Shown: one piece after another, positions 50,408 through 59,893 of the stretch | How the letters are laid out: each line of letters begins with the position of its first letter | Numbering within the stretch: position 1 is the first letter of the stretch | NCBI GenBank assembly: GCA_964560875.1 | Contig: CAZLMW010000004.1 | Span: 39,193 to 103,192, forward strand | Length of the DNA: 64,000 nt | Direction: 5' to 3' | Source: CAZLMW01 sp964560875 | GTDB lineage: Bacteria > Myxococcota_A > UBA9042 | Translations under genes and position numbers: made by a program | The notes under the pieces: model-generated | What the model saw: the letters and a program-made list of their open reading frames with translations, nothing else | Told to the model about the DNA's origin: nothing | The model's database searches: none

Positions 50408-53400
50408 CTACTTCACAACCCAGTTCTTCAGCGCGGACGACGAGCCGAAGTCGACCTCGTAGTAGCCCGTTTTCTGTGCCTTCCACGGACTGTGTGTGGC
50501 TGGAATCACATCCTTGTATTCATGCCCGGGCTTGCCGTTGACGGCATGACCGCAGACCCGCCACTTCGATGTTGTGCCCAGGCCGGCCAGCTCCGCGCGC
50601 GGCAAGGTGAATGACACGGTGTGTTTGTCCGCAGAAGTCCAGGCGTGCACGCCGACCTCGAAGCGCCGCTGCAAGACCCACTGCCCCGTCGAGAGCCGCC
50701 GATAGATGCCCGACCACGGGCCGTAGCCATCAGCCAGATCCGTCTTGGCGCGTACAGCGATGGCCCAGAGCGGTTCGAAAGGGATATCGGGCGTCTGTCC
50801 GAGGTACGTCATGCCCTTCGCCGTCTTCACCGGGGGGCCGCCCGTGCCGTCAGTGGCACCGAGATAGACGACGTAGGCTGGGCCATTGGACTCAAACGCC
50901 TTGCTAACGATGGCGCCCTGCAGGTGGGTCTTGTTCCAGGTGAAGGCAGCGCGTTCCCAGGTCGCGAGCGTTACTCCCGGGGTGTGCCACGTGTCCTTGG
51001 TCAACTTGTCGAGGTCGTTCTTGCCATCGAATGCCACCGGCGCCTTTGCCGCTTTGGAGGCCTTGCCGGTTGTCGCCAAGACGCGTGCGCCGGCCAGGTC
51101 AACTCGATTATAAGGTTCCTTACCACCGCCCGTTCCTCCGTAGATTTCGGAGTGTTTCATGTACGTCATGTTCATCACGCCGCCGTCCTCGTCGATGACA
51201 ATGTGATAGGGCTTGCCAGCATCGAGCTTGCCGAGGCGTACGACGGTTGATTCGCCCCATCGGTGCTTGGTGCCCAGCTGCGGCATGACGGCGAAACCCT
51301 GGCCCGCCCCGTCCATCGGTTCCGTTTTGGCTGCCTTGAATGGCGTGCTCGATGCCGGATCGATTTGCGCTGCATCGAAGAGCCGGACGCGCTTGTTGGC
51401 GCACGCGATCCCCGTGCTGACCGGTCCGGCCGCGTTCGCATAGAGCAGCTGCAACACGTAGTGGCCGGTCGCGCGCGGCACGAAAGCGTGTACGACCGCC
51501 CGTTCTGGCGTCTTGGCGCCGATCCAGCGGCCCCAGTCGGCCCAGTGGGCTTTGCCGTGAGCCGTCGACCACTTGGCCTGCCACGAGGCCCCGGTCGAGG
51601 TGACAGGGGAGCCGCCCAGACGACTCGCGGTGATGTCATGGACTCGCCAGCTGTTTTCGCCCCAATAGCAGGCTGGCGGGCTATGCGGCGAACGCAGATT
51701 CGTGGTGGTCCAGCGCGCGGCTATTGTGTAGCACGGGGCCAGGATGTCCTTTGCGTATATGTTGTCTGTCCACTTGATGTTTGTTAATCCTTGCGTCTTG
51801 TCGGTTCCGACGTACATCCCGTCGCGGTAGATGTCGTAGACAAGCCCTGCCTTCACGGTCCCGTTCCAGCTGATTTGGGGGACGTTGTTGATCAGCTTCA
51901 CCGAGTCGATGTGCGGCGTTGGCGGCGCGAACCAGGTCAACGGCTTGTCGGTCGGCTTGACCGGCGTTTCCGCGCCACCGCCTGCGGTCGCAGTCTTGCG
52001 CACAAAGTCGAGCTCGACCGACTTCTTGGCGCCAGGGGTGAATCCCTTGCGCGATATCGGCTGCGCGGCTGGATCCCCGGTTTTCGCCGTCAGCCAGCGG
52101 CCCGGGGTCAGCTTCTTGACGGGCAGGTTTACGCGAACGCGGACGGACGCACCCCACACCGGCAGCTCGATGAGCTCCACTGACGTGCCGTAGCCGAGTG
52201 CTTTGGCGAGCGATTCGGGCAGGCGCGCGGACTGGCCGACGGTCAACGACTCTGCGCGCTGGTGCACGCCGAAGACGAGGCGATGCATGACGTGCAGATA
52301 GCCCGCCACCGACCAGAGCTGACGTCGCGAGTTGACCACGGGCCCAGATAGCTTGCCGTCCTGGACATGAGGCGCGCCGGAGGCGGCCTCGAAGTTCTCC
52401 ATGTTCGAGAGCTGAAGCGCGGTCGTTCCGATAAGTCGCCACGCGACGTCGCTGACCCAGTCGGGCTGGCTGTGCACGGAAAGAGCGTAGGCGGTCACAA
52501 ACGGCCAAGTCGCGCGATTGTGGTAGATGGGCGCGTGCGTCAGTTGCGGGTAGAAGACCGGGGGGCCGCCGCCGCTGTACGGGTAGTTGAGCAGGGCCTT
52601 GGGGAACTTGGTTGGTCCGTCTCGCCGGGCGAGCAGGGCAAGGCCGAGGAGGTCTTGTTGGCCTGCTGGAGCGCGATCAAAGAAGGTCGTCGTGTACGCA
52701 GCGTTCAGTGAGGCCGGCGTCGGGTGGATCGCAGGTGTTGGCTTGGCGCCCAGCGTCTTGAGCGCGTCTACGGCGAACGCGTGCAGAAGGTTCGTCGATT
52801 GGGCTTCGCTCATCGCGATGTCGCCAGGCCGATCGGCGAACCAGGCTGGGTAGGACTGCTCCCGCCAATCGAGGAAGCTGGTCTCGCCGCGGTACAGTTT
52901 TCGCGCGGGATCGAACGCGACGGTCGCATTGCGCGCGAGCGTGTTTGCGATGATGGGCGTGATCTTCTTGTCGAAATCGGCGCGCTCGCTTCCAGTCAGC
53001 GCGTTGCGCACCGCCACGGCGCCAAGCACCCAGGACACGCGATCGGTTGAAACGGGCCAGCCGCCACCCGTGCCGGTGTCTTGCACGATTTGGGCGCCGC
53101 CGGTCACGCCTTTCTTGGGTTCTGATGTTTTGAATAGCAGCGTATTTCGAGATCGTAAGGGATCTAACAAAGCCAGCCCGAGGTCGATGGCGTAGGCTGA
53201 GTCTCGCGTCCACGCCCAGGTCCACTTGGCGCCTGTTTGAAAACACTTGCACGGCACGGGCTTGCCGGCGTTGAAGGCGGCTTCTTGGACGGAATCGACG
53301 CTGTTTTGAATGACCTCGTCGATCGCCAGGGCGTACATCGCATCGATGACCCGGTTGCAGGAGCGCATTCGCGGCCAACCTGCGTGTTCCTTGACGGTTC

Positions 53401-54013
53401 GTTTGCCGTGTTTGGGGCCATCGAGGAGCGGCGCTGTGCTGTGTAGGTGATAGGTGCGCAGGCCGTTGACCGTCGCGCCAAGGCTCGCGGTCACCGTTTC
53501 TTTGTTGAATATCAACTTGCTGGTTATCGATGTACAGCCCAGCGGATGAGGACTCGCTGCGTCGCCGGCGCTGGCACCGTCGGAATCGGCGCTGCTCGGT
53601 GTGTCGCCGGCTTCCGCATCGGGCAGGGTCACCGAGTCTGATGCCGAGGCTGCATCGGCCGGATTCGTGGAATCCAGGGCGAACGGGACGTCGGCTGGTC
53701 CCGCGTCGAAACCGGGAATGTCCGGCTGCCCAGAGTCTTGCGCACTGGCGGAGTCGGAGGATGTGTCCGAAACCGGGGCGACGTCAGCGGCTTGCGCGTC
53801 GAGGTCACCGGCCGCATCGAACAGACCGACGATGTCACCAGCGAACGCGATGTCCTTGCCTGCGTCGGCGGTCGAGGTCACATCGCTGGCGTCTTCGTCA
53901 CTGCAGCCGGTCGTAACGCAAGCCGCCGCAAGCAAAGAAAGCGCCAACCATTGCGGGGGTAACTTTGTACGACAGGGTGGCAACGCGCTATCCCCCACAG
54001 GCCGTCGCGTCAT
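50408..54013 (-). CDS. Glycosidase-like (alpha/alpha)6-barrel lipoprotein
   Basis: 1201 residues from the ATG at 54013 (an in-frame ATG at 54043 is possible; AAGGG lies about 9 bases before 54013). The signal ends ACVTTGC, followed by a D/A/S-rich acidic linker of about 120 residues. A catalytic-type domain at about 150-600 has KWTWAWTRDSAYAIDLGLAL, the segment (WTRD with flanking aromatics) of GH15/GH63/amylo-1,6-glucosidase-like alpha/alpha toroids, and LDWREQSYPAWF, TNLLHAFAVDALK, HNRATWPFVTAYAL. The downstream third holds Ig/beta-sandwich modules, including GRWIGAKTPERAVVHAFVP and a C-terminal module of the carbohydrate-binding DOMON/CBM9 type (AFDGKNDLDKLTKDTW; FTLPRAELAGLG). Predicted to cut alpha-linked glycans outside the cell. 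Substrate and exact GH family are not certain. Confidence 0.75.
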   Translation of the reverse strand: MTRRPVGDSALPPCRTKLPPQWLALSLLAAACVTTGCSDEDASDVTSTADAGKDIAFAGDIVGLFDAAGDLDAQAADVAPVSDTSSDSASAQDSGQPDIPGFDAGPADVPFALDSTNPADAASASDSVTLPDAEAGDTPSSADSDGASAGDAASPHPLGCTSITSKLIFNKETVTASLGATVNGLRTYHLHSTAPLLDGPKHGKRTVKEHAGWPRMRSCNRVIDAMYALAIDEVIQNSVDSVQEAAFNAGKPVPCKCFQTGAKWTWAWTRDSAYAIDLGLALLDPLRSRNTLLFKTSEPKKGVTGGAQIVQDTGTGGGWPVSTDRVSWVLGAVAVRNALTGSERADFDKKITPIIANTLARNATVAFDPARKLYRGETSFLDWREQSYPAWFADRPGDIAMSEAQSTNLLHAFAVDALKTLGAKPTPAIHPTPASLNAAYTTTFFDRAPAGQQDLLGLALLARRDGPTKFPKALLNYPYSGGGPPVFYPQLTHAPIYHNRATWPFVTAYALSVHSQPDWVSDVAWRLIGTTALQLSNMENFEAASGAPHVQDGKLSGPVVNSRRQLWSVAGYLHVMHRLVFGVHQRAESLTVGQSARLPESLAKALGYGTSVELIELPVWGASVRVRVNLPVKKLTPGRWLTAKTGDPAAQPISRKGFTPGAKKSVELDFVRKTATAGGGAETPVKPTDKPLTWFAPPTPHIDSVKLINNVPQISWNGTVKAGLVYDIYRDGMYVGTDKTQGLTNIKWTDNIYAKDILAPCYTIAARWTTTNLRSPHSPPACYWGENSWRVHDITASRLGGSPVTSTGASWQAKWSTAHGKAHWADWGRWIGAKTPERAVVHAFVPRATGHYVLQLLYANAAGPVSTGIACANKRVRLFDAAQIDPASSTPFKAAKTEPMDGAGQGFAVMPQLGTKHRWGESTVVRLGKLDAGKPYHIVIDEDGGVMNMTYMKHSEIYGGTGGGKEPYNRVDLAGARVLATTGKASKAAKAPVAFDGKNDLDKLTKDTWHTPGVTLATWERAAFTWNKTHLQGAIVSKAFESNGPAYVVYLGATDGTGGPPVKTAKGMTYLGQTPDIPFEPLWAIAVRAKTDLADGYGPWSGIYRRLSTGQWVLQRRFEVGVHAWTSADKHTVSFTLPRAELAGLGTTSKWRVCGHAVNGKPGHEYKDVIPATHSPWKAQKTGYYEVDFGSSSALKNWVVK

Positions 54014-54206
54014 GGACACAGCCCTTCTTGCTTTCGCAGGCATCTACGGTGCAGGCCTTCTTGTCGTCGCAGTCGGCGGCCGACTTCTCGGCGCAAACCC
54101 CGGCCGCGATGCAGTCGTTGTAGCCGTTGGGCCCGGTGCGCACCACCACGTGCCGAGCCGAGCGACGACGAATTTCTGCTGGATCGTGCGCACGAGCCGC
54201 GTTCAT
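53988..54206 (-). pseudogene. Tail remnant of a Cys-rich repeat protein
   Basis: A frame of about 72 codons ends in one well-formed Cys-rich module: NGYNDCIAAGVCAEKSAADC followed by DDKKACTVDACESKKGCVHD and a stop. That is the typical last module of the window's Cys-rich lipoproteins, but no signal peptide or further repeats precede it, and its 3' part overlaps the start of the glycosidase-like lipoprotein gene in another frame. I read it as the broken end of a deleted gene; a real short peptide cannot be excluded. Confidence 0.4.
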
Positions 54207-54220
54207 GGCAAAACGCCGGG

Positions 54221-55627
54221 ATGACGAATCGCGACAACGACGAGCTGCTCGGCGCCTACATTCAGCGGCTACACGAGCTGGAAACCGACGACACTCCGGC
54301 GTTGGATGCGACCGGGCTCGCCGACGTCGCGCGCCAGATGGGCGTCGATGATGCATTGCTCGGTAAGGCCGACGTTACGGCGCAGGACGCCCTTCAACGG
54401 GGCAAGGGGCTGCTCGCTGCACGCCGCTATGGCGAGGCCATTGAGAACCTGGCTTTGGCGGTCGATCTGCGCCCGTTCGACATCGCGCCGGTGCGGGAAA
54501 TGGGCCGTGCGTTGTTGATGCGGGGCAGGGCGACCGGCGTCAAGAAGGACACGGAATCGGCTCGTACCTACCTGGACCGCGCGCTGGGCCTGGCGCCCGA
54601 TGACGAAGCGACCTGGCACCTGCTCGACGAGCTCGATGGCCGCGTCGCGCCACCCGCGTCAAAACGACGACAAGTCGTGGAGCCGGCGACCACGGAACGA
54701 AGCGAGGGGACCCCGAAACAGTCTGCCGTGATCATGATCATCGTAGGGGTGTTGGCGGCGCTGGGTATCGCCTTTGGAGTGGGCCTGAGCCAACGAAGCG
54801 TGGAGCGGCCGCCAGACCGTGACGTGCAGACAGCACCCGCCAAGCCGACCGTCGCAAAACCGAAAGCGCACGTGATCCCTCGGCCCGCGCCAACGTCGCG
54901 CAAGGTGCCGTCGCGAGCCCTGCGACGGTGGGAGAAGGAAGTCCCTGTGGAGCTCGTGCCGGACAAACGACTCGCCGGGATGAAGGTCGTGAATGTGCGG
55001 TCGACGTTTACGGCGGGACGCTCGAATTGGTATCGCGGCAGCTTTGAGCTGGAGTGGAACGGCACGACCGAGCTGGCACGGGTGGAATTGCAGGGCGAGG
55101 GGTTGGACGCGGCGGGCAAACGGGTCGCGGTGAAGACGCTGCACGCGGTCCGCAAATACGGCGCGCCCGCGCGGCCGGGCGACCGATTGCCCCAGGCGAT
55201 GTTGTTTCGGGCGAGTCGCCCCGTGGTGAAGATCCGAATTCGGCCGCTGGTGGTGTTCACGCAGCCCGCCGCCAAGACGTACCCGGAAGGCGAGAAGGTG
55301 CCTGTGGTTTGGGAGGTTGAGAAGCCGGCGGGGATCGACATCGACGCACGGCTGCGGTCCGAGCAGCTTCGCAAGCACGGCACGGCGAAGAGCTTTCATA
55401 AGGCGACGGTGATGGTGCGCAACCTGGGCGAGCGGGCGCTGTCGCATCTCAAGGTGCAGTATCGGTACACGGGCAAGGACGGGCAGGTGCTCGATGCCGT
55501 GGACCGCTACGTCGTGATGACGACAGCGCCGACGCTGCTGCCCGGGAAGGCGCGCAGCACACACGTCGTGCGGATCCTCTCGGCGCGACCTCGCGCTTGG
55601 ACGATGCACGTTATCGACGCGCGGTGA
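54221..55627 (+). CDS. TPR protein with a single membrane helix and extracytoplasmic beta-rich domain
   Basis: 468 residues. About 55-140 is a TPR region (LQRGKGLLAARRYGEAIENL; ARTYLDRALGLAPDDEATWH). A membrane helix follows (IMIIVGVLAALGIAFGVGLS, about 170-190), then a Pro/Lys linker and a beta-rich outer domain (about 235-468) with two immunoglobulin-like stretches (WYRGSFELEWNGTTELARVE; LSHLKVQYRYTGKDGQVLDA). The N-terminal TPR sits inside the cell and the beta domain outside. Family not recognised beyond these parts. Translation starts at the ATG at 54221, without a strong ribosome binding site. It is divergent from the glycosidase-like lipoprotein gene and is followed by the GH36-like gene after 186 bases. 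Confidence 0.7.
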   Translation: MTNRDNDELLGAYIQRLHELETDDTPALDATGLADVARQMGVDDALLGKADVTAQDALQRGKGLLAARRYGEAIENLALAVDLRPFDIAPVREMGRALLMRGRATGVKKDTESARTYLDRALGLAPDDEATWHLLDELDGRVAPPASKRRQVVEPATTERSEGTPKQSAVIMIIVGVLAALGIAFGVGLSQRSVERPPDRDVQTAPAKPTVAKPKAHVIPRPAPTSRKVPSRALRRWEKEVPVELVPDKRLAGMKVVNVRSTFTAGRSNWYRGSFELEWNGTTELARVELQGEGLDAAGKRVAVKTLHAVRKYGAPARPGDRLPQAMLFRASRPVVKIRIRPLVVFTQPAAKTYPEGEKVPVVWEVEKPAGIDIDARLRSEQLRKHGTAKSFHKATVMVRNLGERALSHLKVQYRYTGKDGQVLDAVDRYVVMTTAPTLLPGKARSTHVVRILSARPRAWTMHVIDAR

Positions 55628-55745
55628 CGCGGATGCCAACTGCGGTGGCGTTTTTGAAGGCCATATGCCCCTATAGGCCGCGTAGAGGCCGCTGGAGCGG
55701 TTTTGGTGGTGGGGTGCGGTATCTATAGCTTCGAGCCGTGATCGG

Positions 55746-55767
55746 CCCGTAGAGACGATTCTACGGG
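55746..55767 (+). terminator. Hairpin between the TPR gene and the GH36-like gene
   Basis: An 8-bp perfect stem CCCGTAGA / TCTACGGG with a 6-base loop is followed by GTCTTT, only a weak T-run. It sits 47 bases upstream of the next ATG, so it may end the upstream transcript or act in the leader. A similar inverted repeat, GGCCCGTAGA...TACGGGC, occurs near the transposase relic at 14348-14371. Confidence 0.35.
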
Positions 55768-55813
55768 GTCTTTCCCCACGGCCGACTCCGGCATGAATCG
55801 AAGAGGAGCCATC

Positions 55814-57787
55814 ATGGGACGCGCCCGCGCAGTCTTGCCCGCGCGGACCGGGGTTGGGCCAAAACTGGTGTCGGCCGCGGTTTTCGCGTTGGCGGTCTTT
55901 GTTGCGCCGGCCTGCTCCGACGACGCGGAGCCGAGCGACCCTGACGCCGTTGATTCGGCCGATGCGTCCCTGGACGTCGGCTCGTCCAACACGGACGTCG
56001 AAGGACGAAACGAGGGCGAATTGCTCGCGCTGCCGGACGGCGCGTTCATCGAGGGCCATCCATGGGTTCGCATTGCCGGCAAATGGCACAAGAAACACCC
56101 GTCCGTCGCCGCGATTCAACTCATCTCCGAGAAGCGCGCAGCAGGCATCGTCGTCCATGTCGCCGTCGAGTTGGCCGCCCCGGCAACGGTCGATGCGATC
56201 GCAGCCTTCACGCGCATTGTCGGGCGCGCGAACAAGATCTCTGGCTGGGTGTCCAACGGCTTTCAGAGCTGGTCGCAAAGCGGCGTCGTGGCCCTGTCTG
56301 GTGGCAAGCCCGATAAAGTCGTCGCCGAAGAGCTGGCCAAGAAGGGCGACGGCGAGACCTTGCGGCTTGGCGACGCGTCCTCGTGGTTCTACACGGCCAT
56401 GCCCTACGGAGACGGCGAGCTCGCCTTCGGCGTCGTCGAGGCCAAACGTTGGAAGGACTCCGTCCTGGTGCGCCGCGAGTCCAACGACGTCGCGATCCGG
56501 CTGGTGAGCGGTTGGACGGGTGAACAGGTCCGCGGCGACAAGGGCGACAAGATCCTCGGCGACCCGTGGTACATCGGAACCGACGGGTTTTCGGGCTACG
56601 TCGACCAAATCAAGGCCCGCCATACACAACAAGACCTGCCCCCTTCCGAGGCCGGTTGGAACTCGTGGTACGAGCTCTGGGACGGCGTTGACGACAAAGC
56701 CGTGCGCGAGAACGCCGCGATCGCCAAGACCATGCTCGCGGCGCCCGTGGCCAAGGCATACAAGGCGAATTCGGCCAAAGCGCACCCGCTGCGCATCGTC
56801 GTCGACGACGGCTGGCAGAAGAAGTGGGGCGACTGGCAACCCAACAACAAGTTCCCCAGCGGGCTCGACGGGTTGGCCAAGGATCTCGGAAACCAGGGGT
56901 TTGTGGTCGGCGTCTGGCTGGCACCACTCCTCGCCGAGGAGGGCTCCGAGGTCTTCCAGAAACACCCCGAATGGTTTGTGAAAGGGCCCACTTTTCCCCA
57001 CCTCAAGATCGGCAAGATGCATGTGCTGGATCCGACCCACCCAGGCGCGGCGAAGCACCTCCATGACGTCATCGCCACCATCGTCGGCTGGGGCTACAGC
57101 CTGCTGAAGATCGACTTTCTGTTCGCTGGGACCTGGGAAGGGCAGCGCGCGCAGCCTGTCACCGGCATCGAGGCGTACCATCGCGCCCTGGCCATCATTC
57201 GCGAGGCCGCAGGCGACAAGACTCTGCTGCTCGGGGTTGGCGCCCCAGCGTTTCCGACCATCGAATACGTCGACCTGTGGCGTGTCGGCGGCGATATCGC
57301 GGTTGAACCCTTTGTGGATCCACATTTCGCCTTTGTCGCCAGCCAATTGCGGATGTTGAACGCGCGCTGGGCGCTGTGCAGACGCGTGTTGTGCGACCCC
57401 GATCCACTGATGCTGCGCGCGATGCCGAAGATCGACGTCGAAACTGGCGCCTGGACCGTCGCGATCGCAGGCGGCGGGCTGTTTCTGTCCGACGACCTGC
57501 GCAAGTTGGACCCCGCGAGGAAGACCTGGGGCATGGGCGCCGACCAGGTCAAAGCGATGATGTCCGCAAAGGTCTCAGTACCCACGACCACGTTTCCAGC
57601 GATGCCGCCGGCGACCCTCGCGAGCGCCACGTTCGACTATCTGCAGAAGAAGGACCGGCACGTTGTCGCGCGCGTCTGGACCCTGCCGGACGATCGTCGA
57701 GTCGGATTCAACGTCGCCGGGAAAGACACGACCATTGATGGTTCCAAATTCGCGAAACACGAAGCCAAGTTGTTGGGCAATAAGTAA
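55814..57787 (+). CDS. GH36/GH27-like alpha-galactosidase, putative lipoprotein
   Basis: 657 residues. GAGGAG (55803-55808) selects the ATG at 55814 over one 7 codons upstream. A hydrophobic signal ends near FVAPAC with an acidic linker after it, a slightly irregular lipobox. An N-terminal beta-sandwich contains GWVSNGFQSWSQSG. The catalytic (beta/alpha)8 barrel starts at GWNSWYELWDGVDDKAVREN (about 282), then IVVDDGWQKKWGDWQPN, FPSGLDGLAKDLGNQGFVVG with VWLAPLLAEEGS, and the nucleophile motif GYSLLKIDFLFAG (Asp at about 434). These are clan GH-D (alpha-galactosidase/melibiase) signatures. A WRVGGDI segment supplies the substrate pocket. It likely frees alpha-linked galactose (or a related sugar) at the cell surface, complementing the divergent glycosidase-like lipoprotein nearby. 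Confidence 0.87.
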   Translation: MGRARAVLPARTGVGPKLVSAAVFALAVFVAPACSDDAEPSDPDAVDSADASLDVGSSNTDVEGRNEGELLALPDGAFIEGHPWVRIAGKWHKKHPSVAAIQLISEKRAAGIVVHVAVELAAPATVDAIAAFTRIVGRANKISGWVSNGFQSWSQSGVVALSGGKPDKVVAEELAKKGDGETLRLGDASSWFYTAMPYGDGELAFGVVEAKRWKDSVLVRRESNDVAIRLVSGWTGEQVRGDKGDKILGDPWYIGTDGFSGYVDQIKARHTQQDLPPSEAGWNSWYELWDGVDDKAVRENAAIAKTMLAAPVAKAYKANSAKAHPLRIVVDDGWQKKWGDWQPNNKFPSGLDGLAKDLGNQGFVVGVWLAPLLAEEGSEVFQKHPEWFVKGPTFPHLKIGKMHVLDPTHPGAAKHLHDVIATIVGWGYSLLKIDFLFAGTWEGQRAQPVTGIEAYHRALAIIREAAGDKTLLLGVGAPAFPTIEYVDLWRVGGDIAVEPFVDPHFAFVASQLRMLNARWALCRRVLCDPDPLMLRAMPKIDVETGAWTVAIAGGGLFLSDDLRKLDPARKTWGMGADQVKAMMSAKVSVPTTTFPAMPPATLASATFDYLQKKDRHVVARVWTLPDDRRVGFNVAGKDTTIDGSKFAKHEAKLLGNK

Positions 57788-57832
57788 GATCTTAGATTTG
57801 AGTTGTCTCATCAAGCACATGATTTGAGAGAA

Positions 57833-59893
57833 TTATTTCGTCTTCGAACAGCACCTGAATCCGACTTCGTAGAACCGAAACGCGTCGCCGTGGCTCTTGA
57901 CGCTATGCAAGCAGCTCTTGGCGTGCGCCCAGTAGCGGCCCTTGAGGCTGCCGTGGAAGTCCTTCTTGCCGCCGTCGCGTCGTCGCGTCCATTCCTCGAC
58001 GTTGCCCACAAGATCGAACGCGCCGACCTCGTTGACGCACGATGCCTTCGAGCCCGAGCCGAGCCCCTGGTAGAGCCACTTGACGTGCTCGACCGCCGCT
58101 TTGGCCTTGCTGTTGGTCGCGCTCACCTTGGCATACAGCGCATCGAGCGTGTTGATGTCCGGCGTGCTTGCTGTCCACGGCCAGCCGTTCAACTTGGCCT
58201 GGTTGTAGGCCTTCCACTTGACGTTGTCGTGACAAACCCCGGGCTTGTGCGTAATGCCGTACGGGTAAGCAGACTTCGCCTTTCCCTGGCAAGCCACGAG
58301 CCACTCGTCATCGAAACACAAGCGCTTATTGCGCGCCTTGCACCATGCTTCCGCCTCGATGAACGTGTACATGACAAGCGGTTTTTCGCCCTTGATTCCA
58401 GGCGCTTCATAGCGGTCCATGCAAAACGAACCGCTCTTCGTGACGCCCTTGACCATGCCGCTCGGGCAGCTTCCCGGGGAGGTGCCGGGCGTTTTCCCAG
58501 CCTTGGGCTCAGCGTCCGTGCACACGCGAGGACCGAACGGCAGCGCGTTGTCTTTCGCCAGGCCGATCCACAGAGGGCTCAGGTGCTTGGTGCCGAGGTA
58601 GAAGTGGGTCTCCTCGGGCGTGCCCCCGAAATGAGCGAGGTTGCCCGGTCCGGTCTCATGTCCGGCCGAGACGACAACAGCCCGCTTGGTCCCCGGCAGC
58701 CGCAAGATCATGCGCGTGCCGCGTTTTGGTCGCGAAGCCTTGGTCCAGTACATGTTGACGTACCAACCCTCGTCGATGACCGGCACGAACTTCGGCGACC
58801 CGATCCCCGCGCCATAGAAGTTCCCCCCCTCCAACGGCGCCCAGTATTGCGTGCGATGCATTACGAACTTCGTCTTCGACTGGCTCAGCGCGTAGTGCGC
58901 CGCCAACTCGTCCGTTTTCGTCTGCGGATACGGCGCCGGCTCCTCCTGGGTGACAAGGTGCGCTTCCATTACGATCGGGCCCTTGGCCGGCATCGCCAGG
59001 TGCTTGCCGCCATCTTTTACCCGCTTCATGACGCCAGATTGCAGCCCGCACGGGCCCTTGGACGGCACGACAAACCCGATGTCGACGCGGTAGGGGCCCG
59101 AAAGCGGCTTGTTGTTGGGCGAAAACGTGTCCACGACCACGAACCATGTCCCCTTCGTCACATCGGCGCTGGCGTGGTGATGGCCGCGCGCAACGCAAGC
59201 GCTTCCTGTGGGCTTGGTGAGGATGTGCACGTCCACGTCGACCCCGGCGCCATCGTAGACCGCGGCGCTCAGGAACCCGTCAGCGGGGACCTCGACGCGA
59301 TACACCTGCTCGGGCCCGCTCTGATTCGCGGTCTTCTTGCAGTCGTAGACGTCGATCTTGGAAGCCCCGAGCTTGCTCGTGTCCGCCTTGTGCGTGAACG
59401 GGAACGAGCTCACACATACCTGGCCCGCCGGACACGTCTGGCCGCCAGCATCCGGGCTGCCTCCCGCATCTGGGCTTGCCCCGCCGTCGTACGCGCCGCC
59501 ATCGCTGGCACCGCCTCCCGGCGCATCATCGCCGCCGGCCGTGTCGCCCATGAGGCTCGCATCGGCGATGTTCGCGGAATCTTCCACGGAAACGTCGTCC
59601 GGGTCGGCCCCCGTCGCGTCCACAAGACCTGACAACGTATCGACGGCGCCGACTTCGTTCGTGAGCGGGGTGTCGGCTTCAGCTACCTGGTCCACGCCGG
59701 CAACATGGTCCACGCCAGCAACATCGGTTGCGGAGCCCGTGTCCGCTTGAGGACCACCGATGCCGCCCCCGGCCCCGGGATCGGAAGTGCACGAGATGGC
59801 CGCCAGGCACGCGAGGGCGACCGGAACCGGCCAAGCTTTCGTGTTTCGCGCCAGGTGACCCGATGAGGCGCGGAGTCGGGGTTTACTCGCCAA
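57833..59893 (-). CDS. Lipoprotein with PPC-like and C-terminal FGE-like domains
   Basis: 686 residues from a TTG at 59893 that overlaps the pfkA stop; the frame is open into pfkA, but a signal peptide (WPVPVALACLAAISC) appears only here, so this start is preferred over upstream ones. A long acidic linker follows. About 160-260 resembles a pre-peptidase C-terminal/jelly-roll domain (YRVEVPADGFLSAAVYDGAG; GTWFVVVDTF). A middle region (about 270-480) has copper/ligand-type His-rich strands (EAHLVTQEEPAPYPQTKTDE; YVNMYWTKASRPKRGTRMIL) and remains unassigned. About 500-686 is an FGE-like domain: FCMDRYEAP, AEAWCKARNKRLCFDDEW, LVGNVEEWTRR and VGFRCC. A catalytic Cys pair is not in the usual place. 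The gene lies directly downstream of pfkA. Confidence 0.75.
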   Translation of the reverse strand: MASKPRLRASSGHLARNTKAWPVPVALACLAAISCTSDPGAGGGIGGPQADTGSATDVAGVDHVAGVDQVAEADTPLTNEVGAVDTLSGLVDATGADPDDVSVEDSANIADASLMGDTAGGDDAPGGGASDGGAYDGGASPDAGGSPDAGGQTCPAGQVCVSSFPFTHKADTSKLGASKIDVYDCKKTANQSGPEQVYRVEVPADGFLSAAVYDGAGVDVDVHILTKPTGSACVARGHHHASADVTKGTWFVVVDTFSPNNKPLSGPYRVDIGFVVPSKGPCGLQSGVMKRVKDGGKHLAMPAKGPIVMEAHLVTQEEPAPYPQTKTDELAAHYALSQSKTKFVMHRTQYWAPLEGGNFYGAGIGSPKFVPVIDEGWYVNMYWTKASRPKRGTRMILRLPGTKRAVVVSAGHETGPGNLAHFGGTPEETHFYLGTKHLSPLWIGLAKDNALPFGPRVCTDAEPKAGKTPGTSPGSCPSGMVKGVTKSGSFCMDRYEAPGIKGEKPLVMYTFIEAEAWCKARNKRLCFDDEWLVACQGKAKSAYPYGITHKPGVCHDNVKWKAYNQAKLNGWPWTASTPDINTLDALYAKVSATNSKAKAAVEHVKWLYQGLGSGSKASCVNEVGAFDLVGNVEEWTRRRDGGKKDFHGSLKGRYWAHAKSCLHSVKSHGDAFRFYEVGFRCCSKTK

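Noticed and set aside
54659..57346. Open frame of about 900 codons on the minus strand
   Set aside because: Antisense to both the TPR protein and the GH36-like gene, which have recognisable domains; the product has none.
57785..57794. TAAGATCTTA palindrome in the convergent gap
   Set aside because: A 10-bp palindrome without loop or T-run; too short to support a terminator or operator call.
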